A stretch of 18,877 nt of DNA from the NCBI GenBank assembly GCA_026224995.1, contig JAMFRX010000041.1:1-18877 (forward strand), written 5' to 3'. The notes under the pieces were generated by a model. It was not told the origin of the DNA. It did not search any database and saw nothing but the letters and a program-made list of their open reading frames with translations. This DNA comes from Puia dinghuensis (lineage in GTDB: Bacteria > Bacteroidota > Bacteroidia > Chitinophagales > Chitinophagaceae). Positions 1-7,464 of this stretch are shown one piece after another. The stretch's first letter is position 1; the number at the start of each line of letters is the position of its first letter. A program made the translations under genes and the position numbers.

Positions 1-482
1 CCTTCGTTCGCCGGTGACATAAACTGTGTAGAGCAGCTATAGGTAGCGATGCTCGTCGCCAACACGGTCCTTTGCATGGACTTATTTTCCAGCTCGTCTT
101 CGGCAAGGATCGTCTTCCCATTCAGGTCTGCATACGTGATCGCATTGCTGGCCTTGTCCACGGTGATGCGCAGCCGGGCCGTGGTGATCACCACCGATCC
201 GCCCACCTCGATTACGGTAAAGGGAGACGCGCCATCAAAGGGGTTATTGACCACCAGCGATGACCGCTGTGCCAGCCGCGGCAGGATGGTAAACTTTACT
301 TCTACGATGTCCGGCCGGCAGATGCGGAGCTTAATAACGCCGACGTCCAGCGTAAAGCTCACGCCGTCGGGCTCTTTCTGCCAGGATTTTACGGTGGCAT
401 GGGCCGTCGTCGGGGCGAATAGCGCCGTGGTGAGAAGGAGGCTCAGGATACAGGCAAGTGGTCTGTGGATATTCGTTAGCAT
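1..482 (-). CDS. Secreted glycoside hydrolase family 31 enzyme (alpha-glucosidase/alpha-xylosidase type), N-terminal part only
   Basis: The reading frame begins at the ATG complementary to 480-482 and runs off the left edge after about 160 codons, so the catalytic barrel is not in the window. Residues 1-28 form a signal peptide (hydrophobic core LACILSLLLTTALF, cleavage expected after AHA). The mature start matches the N-terminal beta-sandwich (galactose-mutarotase-like) domain of GH31 as I know it: a DGVSFTLDVGVIKLRIC strand pair, then a PFTVIEVGGSVVITTARLRI stretch, then DLNGKTILAE, ending in FMSPANEG just before the usual GLYGLGQ-like motif. GH31 enzymes cleave alpha-linked glucose or xylose; the exact substrate cannot be told from this part. 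Export to the periplasm or surface is expected. It is transcribed away from the methyltransferase gene and has its own predicted promoter. Family call is firm; specificity is unknown. Confidence 0.85.
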   Translation of the reverse strand, partial: MLTNIHRPLACILSLLLTTALFAPTTAHATVKSWQKEPDGVSFTLDVGVIKLRICRPDIVEVKFTILPRLAQRSSLVVNNPFDGASPFTVIEVGGSVVITTARLRITVDKASNAITYADLNGKTILAEDELENKSMQRTVLATSIATYSCSTQFMSPANE

Positions 483-486
483 GGCC

Positions 487-516
487 TAAATGTAAAGCAT
501 TTTTAAATGATTACAA
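487..516 (-). promoter_or_regulatory. Predicted Bacteroidota-type promoter of the GH31 gene
   Basis: Read on the minus strand, a TTG (complement of 514-516) is followed after 19 nt by TACATTTA (complement of 487-494), seven of eight positions of the Bacteroidota -7 element TAnnTTTG. Only 4 nt separate the -7 element from the ATG, so the transcript would be leaderless or nearly so. Inferred from sequence match only. Confidence 0.45.
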
Positions 517-585
517 TCGGTTGCAGCTCCACGCGTGCCTGGGCGTTCAATCACGGGTTGGCGAAGGGTACTTTTGGATTTCAAG

Positions 586-708
586 GCCGTTGTATATACA
601 AAGCCATTTGCATGATTTCCTGGCCAACGCCGCTCATTGAAAACCAATGAGATCCACTTACGGCAGCCGATCGATTAATCAAGAAAGTTGATTTGTATAT
701 ACAACGGC
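586..708. repeat. Pair of TTGTATATACAA palindromes forming a 17-bp inverted repeat (operator pair or MITE-like unit)
   Basis: The perfect 12-bp palindrome TTGTATATACAA occurs at 590-601 and 693-704. The flanks are also mirrored, so 586-602 (GCCG + palindrome + A) is the exact reverse complement of 692-708. Centre-to-centre distance is 103 bp, close to ten helical turns. A small hairpin (CTCATTG 633-639, CAATGAG 645-651) lies near the middle. The right copy contains the -33 TTG of a predicted promoter for the downstream methyltransferase, which favours an operator for a dimeric regulator. A short non-autonomous element with 17-bp terminal inverted repeats is the alternative, but I see no target-site duplication. 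No regulator gene lies next to it in the window. Confidence 0.6.
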
Positions 709-723
709 AATATTTTACATTTA
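693..723 (+). promoter_or_regulatory. Predicted promoter of the methyltransferase-lipoprotein genes, overlapping the right palindrome
   Basis: TTG at 693-695, a 20-nt gap, then TACATTTA at 716-723 (consensus TAnnTTTG, last base differs). The -33 TTG is the first three bases of the palindrome at 693-704, so a protein bound there should block polymerase. The start site would fall near 728, giving a leader of about 28 nt to the ATG at 756 or about 52 nt to the ATG at 780. Confidence 0.45.
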
Positions 724-755
724 ATACCCCTGCAGTCGCCCTGAGCCAGTACCTC

Positions 756-1337
756 ATGCAGACCTGCAGCCATTCGCCAATGACGCTCACCGAAGCCATA
801 GCCCTCATCGACCACCCGCCGCTGCCCGCGGTCTTATCCGTTCGCGTCGCAGGGGCGGCCTCCGCCCACTGGGCAGACCTCGGCTGTGGCTCCGGCCTGT
901 TCTCCCTGGCCCTGGCCCACTTTTTACCGGCCGGCAGTACCATCGAAGCCATCGACATCCGTCCCTCTATCTCCCGGCAGACCACGGCCAATGGCGTCAC
1001 CATCCTCCCCCGTTCCGCGGATTTCATAAAGGACGATCTCGCCCTTTCCGGTCTGGACGGCATCCTCATGGCCAACTCGCTGCACTATGTCCGCGATAAG
1101 CCCGCACTGCTTCTGCGATTCACTGGCGCCCTCCTCCTGGTAGAATACGATACCGACCGGCCGGTAACTCACTGGGTCCCCTATCCGCTAAGCTTAGCCG
1201 CCGCTTCCACCCTCCTGCCCGTTGCAGGATGGCCGCGCATTCACAAGCTTGGCACCCGTCCCTCCGCTTATGGCCGAAGCGAGATCTACGCCGCGCTGGC
1301 CCTGCGCGATCCAAGGAACCTTGTCAATAATCTTTAA
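756..1337 (+). CDS. Small class I SAM-dependent methyltransferase
   Basis: Codes for 193 residues from ATG 756, or 185 from the in-frame ATG at 780 (MTLTEAIALI), which looks like a natural start too. A longer frame opens with TTG at 693, but that lies inside the palindrome and ahead of the predicted start of transcription, so it was not used. Numbering from 780, residues 33-39 are DLGCGSG, the glycine-rich SAM-binding motif I; an acidic residue in EAIDI (about 59) would contact the SAM ribose; ANSLHYV (98-104) follows as motif IV. The protein is cytoplasmic with no membrane segment. It is short for a methyltransferase, with a brief C-terminal part after the Rossmann core. Substrate unknown. 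The next gene starts 3 nt after its stop, so the two are very probably co-transcribed. Confidence 0.75.
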   Translation: MQTCSHSPMTLTEAIALIDHPPLPAVLSVRVAGAASAHWADLGCGSGLFSLALAHFLPAGSTIEAIDIRPSISRQTTANGVTILPRSADFIKDDLALSGLDGILMANSLHYVRDKPALLLRFTGALLLVEYDTDRPVTHWVPYPLSLAAASTLLPVAGWPRIHKLGTRPSAYGRSEIYAALALRDPRNLVNNL

Positions 1338-1340
1338 CAT

Positions 1341-2012
1341 ATGAAAGCTATCTTATTATCTATCTCGATCCTGTTTATAGCTATCAGCTGCAACGCACAG
1401 CCATCCGACACCGCTATTGAACTAAGGCTGCAATTGATCGGAAAGAAAAGTTCCGGTCACATGGCGCTGGATGTGCAGGTCATCAATCATTTGGCAAAAG
1501 ATATCTATATCCCGTACATCAGTTCCTATAACATCCACTTGTATCGACGATCGGACACCGGCTGGACTGAGTTGGCCCTGTATGAACATTACCCTTACGC
1601 GCCCGGCGTGCATGGCGCGTACCAGGATGTGCGCCGCGGGAATGATGTAACCGACGGCTACAAAGGGATAATGATCGCGGGTATACTCCAACGAAAAAAG
1701 ATGGTCGATTCCTTTTACAATCAGGATCAGTCCGGCCAAAAAGCGTCCGGTTCTCTCCGGGAATTAATAAAAGGTCTTGCTCCTGTCTTTCTAAGGTCGG
1801 GAGAAACGATCAACTATGAATACCTGGTCGCCCTGGATGACCTCAAGCCGGGCAACTATAAGATCAGCTACGGAAATGAAGCACCGGATGCCAAAAGTAT
1901 CGACATGGATAACCAGCGGCTGATGCTGCTCCCGGAGAATGTCTTTACTTACTCGCGCTATATTTCGAAAAAAATATTGGCAAACACCATTTATTATTCG
2001 ATCATTGACTAA
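1341..2012 (+). CDS. Putative exported lipoprotein of unknown function
   Basis: 223 residues. The N-terminus MKAILLSISILFIAISCNAQ has a short basic start, a hydrophobic core and a cysteine at about 17 in a lipobox-like setting (IAISC), so export and lipid anchoring are likely. A standard signal peptidase I site after NAQ is the alternative. The mature part is mixed beta-type sequence with strands such as IELRLQLIGKK and HMALDVQVIN, and a late segment DLKPGNYKISYGNE that resembles an edge strand of an immunoglobulin-like fold. I do not recognise a named family. It starts 3 nt after the methyltransferase stop codon. Codon use is somewhat less GC-rich than the neighbouring methyltransferases. 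Confidence 0.6.
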   Translation: MKAILLSISILFIAISCNAQPSDTAIELRLQLIGKKSSGHMALDVQVINHLAKDIYIPYISSYNIHLYRRSDTGWTELALYEHYPYAPGVHGAYQDVRRGNDVTDGYKGIMIAGILQRKKMVDSFYNQDQSGQKASGSLRELIKGLAPVFLRSGETINYEYLVALDDLKPGNYKISYGNEAPDAKSIDMDNQRLMLLPENVFTYSRYISKKILANTIYYSIID

Positions 2013-2016
2013 TTCT

Positions 2017-2024
2017 TATCTTTG
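2017..2024 (+). promoter_or_regulatory. Perfect -7 element (TATCTTTG) just ahead of the second methyltransferase
   Basis: TATCTTTG matches TAnnTTTG exactly, and its last base lies 3 nt before ATG 2028. No TTG sits at the usual 18-21 nt upstream (TTATTATTC is found there), so it is either a -7-only promoter or a chance match. If used, the mRNA would be leaderless. Confidence 0.35.
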
Positions 2025-2027
2025 GTT

Positions 2028-2924
2028 ATGACAACCGATGATCACCTGTCTACGGCGCCACGCGACCCCGCTTCCATCAGCCCCTCTGCCTACGCCCTGC
2101 TGGCGATGAAGGGCCACACCTCGATCCCCTTCGCCCGCGAAGCCGCCGCGCTCCTGGAAAATTACGGTCAGTTCACGCCCGACCTGGCCGACAAGCCGGA
2201 AGAGTACTGGAACCGCATCCTGCATTTCGAAAGTCGCTATTGGAGTATCGACCAGCTGCTCGGCGATCAGCCCGCCACGAATATCCTCGAGCTGTCAAGC
2301 GGGTTCTCCTTCCGCGGACTGGCGCTCAGCCGCAATCTACCGGTGTATTATATCGATACCGACCTTCCCGGGGTCATAGAGGGCAAACAACGGTTCGTAA
2401 ATGCGCTCACGGCTGGCGAGACATCCCAGACCGCCGGCCACTACGAGCTCCAACCCCTTAACGTCCTCGACGGCCCCGCCTTCCAGACCCTCGTTCAACG
2501 TTTTCCCCCCGGCCCCGTCTCCATCGTCAACGAAGGGCTCCTCGTCTACCTGGACGCAACAGAAAAAGAACAGCTCTGCCAAACCATCCGCAAGATCCTC
2601 CTGGCCCGCGGCGGCTGCTGGATCACGGCAGATATCTACATAAAAAAGCCGGAAGGCGACCCGCTCGAAAATACAAGCGCTTCCTTCCGGCAATGGAGCG
2701 AACAACATAAAATTGAAGAAAAGAAATTCGGCAGCTTCCAGCTCGCCCGCGACTTCTTCGAGCGCATGGGCTTCACCGTCGAGAAGGAAGCAAAGCCCGA
2801 CTATAGCCGACTCACCGCCCTCACTCACCTGGCGAAGAATGCTGGCCCCGATGCCATCGAAAGACTTCGGCAGCCCGGCCGCACCCGCCTGCATGCCACC
2901 TGGCGGTTAGTCGCTAGAACCTAG
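2028..2924 (+). CDS. Class I SAM-dependent methyltransferase, leucine carboxyl methyltransferase (LCM)-like family
   Basis: 298 residues from ATG 2028. The layout fits the LCM/PPM group of O-methyltransferases: a helical N-terminal cap with ALLAMKGHTSIPFAREAA (about 23-40), motif I NILELSSGFSFRGLAL (85-100), an acidic YIDTD at 108-112 for the SAM ribose, and the family-typical NEGLLVYL at 168-175 before a helix. Known family members methylate carboxylate or hydroxyl groups of small molecules or protein C-termini; the substrate here cannot be read from the sequence. Cytoplasmic. It lies 15 nt after the lipoprotein gene and may be read through from it as well as from its own -7 element. Its stop codon shares bases 2922-2923 with the stop of the convergent small gene. 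It is not related in sequence to the smaller methyltransferase two genes upstream. Confidence 0.75.
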   Translation: MTTDDHLSTAPRDPASISPSAYALLAMKGHTSIPFAREAAALLENYGQFTPDLADKPEEYWNRILHFESRYWSIDQLLGDQPATNILELSSGFSFRGLALSRNLPVYYIDTDLPGVIEGKQRFVNALTAGETSQTAGHYELQPLNVLDGPAFQTLVQRFPPGPVSIVNEGLLVYLDATEKEQLCQTIRKILLARGGCWITADIYIKKPEGDPLENTSASFRQWSEQHKIEEKKFGSFQLARDFFERMGFTVEKEAKPDYSRLTALTHLAKNAGPDAIERLRQPGRTRLHATWRLVART

Positions 2925-3250
2925 ATATGATCCTTCTTATTATCATCCTGCACCTTCACCTGCCGCTTTGCCTTGGCTACAGGATGATTGACGCCCTTGG
3001 ATTTTAAGCTCCTGGCATCTGCATTCCTCATTCTATTGGTCTTAGCAACGGTCTTATGGTCTCTGACCGCTCTACTTACGCGGGCATGGCTGAGGTCATG
3101 ATTCACCTGATGCGTAGCCGCCTTATGCGCCCGGACGTCCGTCCGTAAATTAGACATGTCCTTATCCTTATCTTTCTTAGTCGGTTCCGTCTGCGCCATT
3201 ACAGTAGCGCCCAGTGTCAAACCAAAGATCACAAATAATACCTTTTTCAT
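2921..3250 (-). CDS. Small, highly basic exported protein of unknown function
   Basis: 109 residues starting at the ATG complementary to 3248-3250 (MKKVLFVIFG); an upstream in-frame start would add seven residues before the signal peptide and is unlikely. Residues 1-19 are a clear signal peptide ending VMA-Q. The mature protein is only about 90 residues, has no cysteine, and is dominated by Lys, Arg, His, Asp and Asn, with spaced histidines (RAHKAATHQVNHDLSHAR). It is probably unstructured or helical and could bind nucleic acid, envelope polymers or metal, but none of this is shown. No family recognised. Its stop codon overlaps that of the convergent methyltransferase. It is separate from the downstream permease gene, with a spacer of 78 nt between them. 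Confidence 0.65.
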   Translation of the reverse strand: MKKVLFVIFGLTLGATVMAQTEPTKKDKDKDMSNLRTDVRAHKAATHQVNHDLSHARVSRAVRDHKTVAKTNRMRNADARSLKSKGVNHPVAKAKRQVKVQDDNKKDHI

Positions 3251-3328
3251 GGTTGCATTTTTAATGAACAAATAGTACTGGTAATAGACCTGCCATTACC
3301 ATGCCACCATAAGTCATTAAACATCAGC

Positions 3329-5773
3329 CTATTCCACCTTCAAATTTTTCACCGGATTCAACAGCGCCGTCCTAACTGCCTGAATACTCACCGTCGCCAG
3401 CGTGATCCCCAGGACCAACACACCCGACAGCGCGAAGATCCACCAGCTGATACCCGTGCGAAACTGAAAGTCCTGAAGCCATTTGTGCATCGCCCACCAT
3501 GCCAGCGGGAAAGAGATCAGTATCGCCACCAGCGCCAGGCGGATAAAGCCCGCCGACAGCAGCAGCGCTAAATGACCCATCGGCGCTCCCAGGACCTTGC
3601 GGATACCGATCTCGCGTACCCGCTGTTTGGCCGCATAGGAAGAAAGCCCGAATAGTCCCAGACAGGCCAGCACGATAGCGATGGCCGAGAAAAGGTTCAT
3701 GACCTTGCCGAGGCGTTGCTCGCTCGCATAGATCTGGTTGTAATTTTCGTCCAGGAAGTGCGCCTCGTAGGGGATGTTCGGCTCCAGCTGCTTCCATTTG
3801 GATTCCAGGAAGGCCAGGGTCTGCGAAAGATGCTCCCCCGAGACCCTTACCAGCAGCCTGTCCGCCCGCATGTTGGGAAAGAGTATGAGTCCTTTTATGG
3901 GGTTGTGCAACGTTTGGAAATTAAAATCTTTGACAACGCCCTTTACATAGCCGGGGCGCGAGTCGTCCATGAATAGGCGCTTGCCCACGGCCTGCTGCGG
4001 TGTCCAGCCCAGTTCCCGGGCCGCTGTTTCATTCAGGAGAAATCGGAAGACTGGTTTTTGTTGGGTGGGATGCACCACACGCTTTTCCTCCGGAAGCCAG
4101 GTTCCTTCGGCGGAGTACTGGTCCGGATAGGCATCCCGCATATCCTGCGGCGTTATGTCTTCGCCCGACACCAGCTGCAGACCGGTGGTCTTAACGAAAT
4201 CCGCATCTATGGGGTTCCCGAAGACGGCAAGCGATTGGTTCGCCGGCATCGCCCCGGACCGCATGACATAGCCGCCATAGATGGTCACCGGCGAAGAAGC
4301 GCAGTGCGTAAGGCTCACCACGTCGGGATTGGTCCGGAACTGCTGTTTGAGATACTCGATGTTAGGTAGCATGCTCCTGTCCATCGGCAGCTCCACGACA
4401 TGGTCGCGGTCATAGCCCAGCGCCCGGTGCCGGATATAGCTCAGCTGCTGCTGCATGATAAAGGTCGAAACGATCAGGAACACGCTTATCACAAACTGAA
4501 ATACGATCAGACCCTGCCGCAGTCCTTTTCCGCTCCTGGTATTCTTGAAGGCGCCCTTCAGCACTTTCACCGGCTGGAAACGCGAGAGCACCAGCGCCGG
4601 ATAGCTCCCCGCCAGCAGACTCACGGCCACGGCTATTCCGAAGGCCAACAACAAAAAAGGTAAGGAGAACAACGCTCCCGCCGGCAGCTGCCTGTCCGCG
4701 AGCCCGTTAAAGGCCGGCAATACCAGCAGCACCAGCAGAATGCTTAGCAGAACGCTCAGGAGGCACAGCAGGAAGGACTCCCCGATAAACTGCCAGAACA
4801 GCTGCTGCTTCCCGGCCCCGACGACCTTCCGCACGCCCACTTCCCGTGCCCGGTCCATACTCCTTGCCGTGCTCAGATTGATATAGGTCGAGCCCGCGAT
4901 CACGAGGATCAGCAGCGCCACGCCCGCGAGGATATAGATGTATACGATGCTCGTGCCGGACTCCCAGCCGATATAGGGCGAATACAGGTGAATGCGCATA
5001 AAGGGCTCGAGCAGGAAATTCACCATCGCGCCCTGACCCTTCATCTCTTGTTTCATAAAGGCTGTCACCTTCCCCTGAAGTGTCCCCAGATCTTCACGAT
5101 GTCGCAGCAACAAAAAGGTCCCGTAATTCGCATCCCAGTAGGTCTCCTCCTGATTGGCATACAGCGAAGAGAAGGAGGCCAGGAAGTCGAACTTGATTTG
5201 ACTGTTTTCCGGCACGTCCTTCATCACCCCCGTTACCTGGTAGCCGATGCTGTCGTTGCCCACGCGGATGAGCTTTCCCATCGGTTCGTCCGACCCGAAA
5301 TAGCGGCGTGCCGTAGACTCCGTCAGGATCACCTTCCTGGGGCCCGCCAGCGCCGTATGCACATCCCCCCTGACCAGCGAAAAGCTGAACAGGTCGAAGA
5401 AGCTGCTGTCCGCGAACATGAAACGCTTTTCCTTGAGCAGCTTCTCGCGGTACTGAACGATATAGTCGTCCATGTACATTCGCACCGCCGACTCCACTTC
5501 GGGGAAATGCCGTTTAAAGGTCGGCGCCACCTTGGTGCTGGTAAAATTGCCGCGCTGGATCTCGCCGCCCCCGTCGAACCGGTACTCCATGATACATCTG
5601 ACGATCCTGGACCCCTTGGCCTCGAAATCGTCGTAGCTCAGTTCATGGTGGATGAAAAGTGCGATCAGCAGGCAGCTGGACAGGCCGATAGTCAGCCCGA
5701 AAATGTTGATGGCCGAGGCCGTTTTGTTCTTGAGCAGGTTGCGCAGAGCGGTGAGGAGCCAGTTTTTTAGCAT
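3329..5773 (-). CDS. Orphan ABC-type permease with MacB periplasmic core and two FtsX domains
   Basis: 814 residues, the usual size for this Bacteroidota family. Residues about 20-43 form the first membrane helix (INIFGLTIGLSSCLLIALF), followed by a MacB-like periplasmic domain (45-275). Membrane helices near 277-297, 329-353 and 370-390 form the first FtsX module, with the family signature INLSTARS (298-305) and EVGVRKVVGA (311-320). A second half repeats this plan: helix near 421-440, a periplasmic domain, then FtsX helices near 692-713, 739-762 and 777-797, with EIGIRKVLGA at 721-730 and the typical C-terminus NPVKNLKVE. Such proteins work in the inner membrane with a separate ATPase in lipoprotein, peptide or envelope-stress mechanotransmission. 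No ATPase gene is adjacent here, so the partner must be elsewhere. Substrate unknown. Confidence 0.9.
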   Translation of the reverse strand: MLKNWLLTALRNLLKNKTASAINIFGLTIGLSSCLLIALFIHHELSYDDFEAKGSRIVRCIMEYRFDGGGEIQRGNFTSTKVAPTFKRHFPEVESAVRMYMDDYIVQYREKLLKEKRFMFADSSFFDLFSFSLVRGDVHTALAGPRKVILTESTARRYFGSDEPMGKLIRVGNDSIGYQVTGVMKDVPENSQIKFDFLASFSSLYANQEETYWDANYGTFLLLRHREDLGTLQGKVTAFMKQEMKGQGAMVNFLLEPFMRIHLYSPYIGWESGTSIVYIYILAGVALLILVIAGSTYINLSTARSMDRAREVGVRKVVGAGKQQLFWQFIGESFLLCLLSVLLSILLVLLVLPAFNGLADRQLPAGALFSLPFLLLAFGIAVAVSLLAGSYPALVLSRFQPVKVLKGAFKNTRSGKGLRQGLIVFQFVISVFLIVSTFIMQQQLSYIRHRALGYDRDHVVELPMDRSMLPNIEYLKQQFRTNPDVVSLTHCASSPVTIYGGYVMRSGAMPANQSLAVFGNPIDADFVKTTGLQLVSGEDITPQDMRDAYPDQYSAEGTWLPEEKRVVHPTQQKPVFRFLLNETAARELGWTPQQAVGKRLFMDDSRPGYVKGVVKDFNFQTLHNPIKGLILFPNMRADRLLVRVSGEHLSQTLAFLESKWKQLEPNIPYEAHFLDENYNQIYASEQRLGKVMNLFSAIAIVLACLGLFGLSSYAAKQRVREIGIRKVLGAPMGHLALLLSAGFIRLALVAILISFPLAWWAMHKWLQDFQFRTGISWWIFALSGVLVLGITLATVSIQAVRTALLNPVKNLKVE

Positions 5774-6181
5774 AATGACCTAATTTTTCCTACTGGTTTT
5801 GTAGAAAATATTCTAATGGTGTATAGTCTATTTATTAGTAGGTTGTAGTATACTAGCCTAAGTGTTTCTACTTAAAACGGGCTTTAACATACCTTCCGGC
5901 TATGATTAGTTGAAAATTCGCCGTTATTATGCAGTAGAATTCGGACGACACAAAAAGACCATCCCCTAGTAGCAACTTTTAGCGCTCTCCCGCGAATACT
6001 CCCTTATTGCAACCAGTTTCAATCGACCTTCCGGCCTGTCCATCCATTTATTTATTGTACTGATCCGTGCATTTCAAAACCCTGTCTTTGGGTAATGCCA
6101 AAGGTATGGCCAAGGGATATTCATTCATTCACCTCTTGATCTCAGGACCACCCTGAAGTTAGGAACTAATTCTGTGCTTCT
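5774..6181. other. AT-rich divergent spacer between the permease and the T9SS protein
   Basis: 408 nt between two divergent starts, with no convincing reading frame or RNA gene. It must hold both promoters but neither is clear: TGTCTTTG at 6083-6090 is a one-mismatch -7 candidate for the plus strand with TTG at 6055-6057 (a 25-nt gap, too long). Minor structure: the 10-bp palindrome TAGTATACTA at 5846-5855 and a weak 5-bp hairpin at 6142-6156. The octamer CCTTCCGG occurs twice (about 5891 and 6027). Confidence 0.4.
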
Positions 6182-7336
6182 ATGAAACAAATTGTACTTG
6201 CCACCTGTACTCTCATGCTCTGTACGCTCCTATCCATAGGGACGGCCCATTCTCAATGCACCGCCGTGTCAACGAACACGGCCGGCACCAATGGTAACAG
6301 CACCGGCATCGGCACCGTTGGCTGGGCCAACACTGGGGCTACTTCGGCTATTGATGGCAGCTATGCCAGCGCTACCTCGCTTATTAGCCTCGGGCTACTT
6401 CCGATAACAGTCACTTCGAATTATCTTACGCTCAATAACTTCGGTTTTTCCATACCCACAACTTATACCGTCTGTGGCGTCGGTGTCGCCATAAACCGCG
6501 GCTATGGCGCCTTACTAGCCCTCAACGGTAACGTTGCCGACCACACCGTTCAGCTGGCCAATATCACCGGTGGCACCGTGAGTTTGCTTGGGACCAACCA
6601 GGCCAGTGGAGCCGGCTGGCCTTTTGGAAGCACGCTGACCGCTAATTACGGCGGTTCGGGCAATCTCATGGGCGCTGGCAGCTTTCTTCCAGGCACTATC
6701 AACACCAGCAATTTCGGTGTCGCCATCGCTGCCAACCTGACTACTCAGGTCCTGAGCATCTCGGTAGGTATCAGCGCCGCTGTCGACATGGTGAGCATGA
6801 CCGTTTACGCCACGCCACCCGGTACCCTGCCTATTACGCTGGAGAGCTTCAGCGTCACTGGCGGCAGTGCCGGCAACCAGATCACGTGGAACGCGGGGGT
6901 AAGCGGTATCGCCAACCAGTTCGTGATCCAACGCTCTGCCGACGGGATCCACTGGCAAGACCTAAACACTATTTCCGCCGCCATCGGCAAGGACAACTAC
7001 AGCTACACCGATGCCAGCCCGTTGGAAGGCATCAATTATTACCGGCTGGAGCTGGACAACACCGGTGGGGCAGTGGGTTACTCTATGGTAGCCGCCGTCT
7101 CCAACAAGTCCATAGCAAGCATCCATTTTTATCCGAATCCCTTCCATGATATGATCAACATCACCGCTCCCGGTTCCTTCACCCATCTGTCGCTCAAAGA
7201 TGTTGCCGGCAGAACCATTTGGGTGAAGGAATACCCCGGCGGGGTCAACAGCGCCCAGATACCGGCCAGCCAGCTGCCGCAGGGGCTCTATTTCGTCTCC
7301 GTGGATGGGTCGACGTATAAACTTATTAAAAACTAA
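6182..7336 (+). CDS. Exported protein with type IX secretion (Por) C-terminal sorting domain
   Basis: 384 residues. A signal peptide (residues 1-24, MKQIVLATCTLMLCTLLSIG then TAHS) sends it through Sec. Residues 25-215 are rich in Gly, Ser, Thr, Asn and Ala with alternating hydrophobics, as in surface beta-proteins; I recognise no enzyme signature. Residues about 218-305 (LPITLESFSV ... QITWNA ... FVIQRSADGIHW ... YSYTDASPLEGINYYRL) match the fibronectin-III-like domain that commonly precedes the sorting signal. Residues about 310-384 are the T9SS type A domain: FYPNPFHDMINI (316-327), LSLKDVAGRTIW, LPQGLYFVSV and the closing YKLIKN. It is expected to cross the outer membrane through the Por system and stay attached to or be released from the surface. 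Function unknown. It is followed at once by strong terminator structures, so it is likely monocistronic. Confidence 0.85.
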   Translation: MKQIVLATCTLMLCTLLSIGTAHSQCTAVSTNTAGTNGNSTGIGTVGWANTGATSAIDGSYASATSLISLGLLPITVTSNYLTLNNFGFSIPTTYTVCGVGVAINRGYGALLALNGNVADHTVQLANITGGTVSLLGTNQASGAGWPFGSTLTANYGGSGNLMGAGSFLPGTINTSNFGVAIAANLTTQVLSISVGISAAVDMVSMTVYATPPGTLPITLESFSVTGGSAGNQITWNAGVSGIANQFVIQRSADGIHWQDLNTISAAIGKDNYSYTDASPLEGINYYRLELDNTGGAVGYSMVAAVSNKSIASIHFYPNPFHDMINITAPGSFTHLSLKDVAGRTIWVKEYPGGVNSAQIPASQLPQGLYFVSVDGSTYKLIKN

Positions 7337-7342
7337 CCAGGC

Positions 7343-7360
7343 GGCCCGCTTCGGCGGGCC
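7343..7360 (+). terminator. GC-rich hairpin with a UUCG tetraloop
   Basis: GGCCCGC (7343-7349), loop TTCG (7350-7353), GCGGGCC (7354-7360): a perfect 7-bp stem closed by C-UUCG-G, one of the most stable RNA tetraloops, starting 6 nt after the stop codon. No T run follows, so it may protect the 3' end or help the U-tract terminator that follows, rather than terminate by itself. Confidence 0.6.
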
Positions 7361-7386
7361 CAACCATGGCCTCTGGGATCAAGCAG

Positions 7387-7414
7387 TCCGGCGTTTTCTA
7401 ACGCCGGATTTTTT
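7387..7414 (+). terminator. Rho-independent terminator of the T9SS protein gene
   Basis: TCCGGCGTT (7387-7395), loop TTCT (7396-7399), AACGCCGGA (7400-7408): a perfect 9-bp stem followed directly by six T (7409-7414). This is the textbook intrinsic terminator for plus-strand transcription and separates the T9SS gene from the signalling operon. Confidence 0.85.
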
Positions 7415-7423
7415 ATGGCTGGC

Positions 7424-7464
7424 CGGTAAAGGCCGGGGGACCAAGGGTCCGCCGACCTTTACCG
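7424..7464. other. Long interrupted hairpin without U tract
   Basis: CGGTAAAGG (7424-7432) pairs with CCTTTACCG (7456-7464); inside, CGG (7434-7436) pairs with CCG (7452-7454) and GGACC (7438-7442) with GGTCC (7446-7450). That is 17 base pairs with two 1x1 mismatches and a 3-nt loop. No T run follows on either strand, and it lies upstream of the predicted operon promoter at 7515-7545. Its role is unknown: transcript end stabilisation, a small RNA, or a DNA cruciform/protein site. Confidence 0.55.

Noticed and set aside
49..489. 146-codon plus-strand open frame
   Set aside because: It is antisense to the GH31 gene, whose opposite-strand translation has a signal peptide and family motifs.
693..755. 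TTG-initiated N-terminal extension of the first methyltransferase
   Set aside because: The start would lie in the palindrome and ahead of the predicted transcription start, and the added residues do not resemble a methyltransferase N-terminus.
4988..5770. 260-codon plus-strand open frame
   Set aside because: Shadow of the FtsX-type permease; composition is His/Arg/Gln-rich with no recognisable domain.
5846..5855. Palindrome TAGTATACTA as an operator
   Set aside because: Single 10-bp copy in an AT-rich spacer with no matching partner or promoter element; chance is likely.
6120..6131. ATTC tandem triplet as a repeat locus
   Set aside because: Only three 4-bp units; no array or structure.
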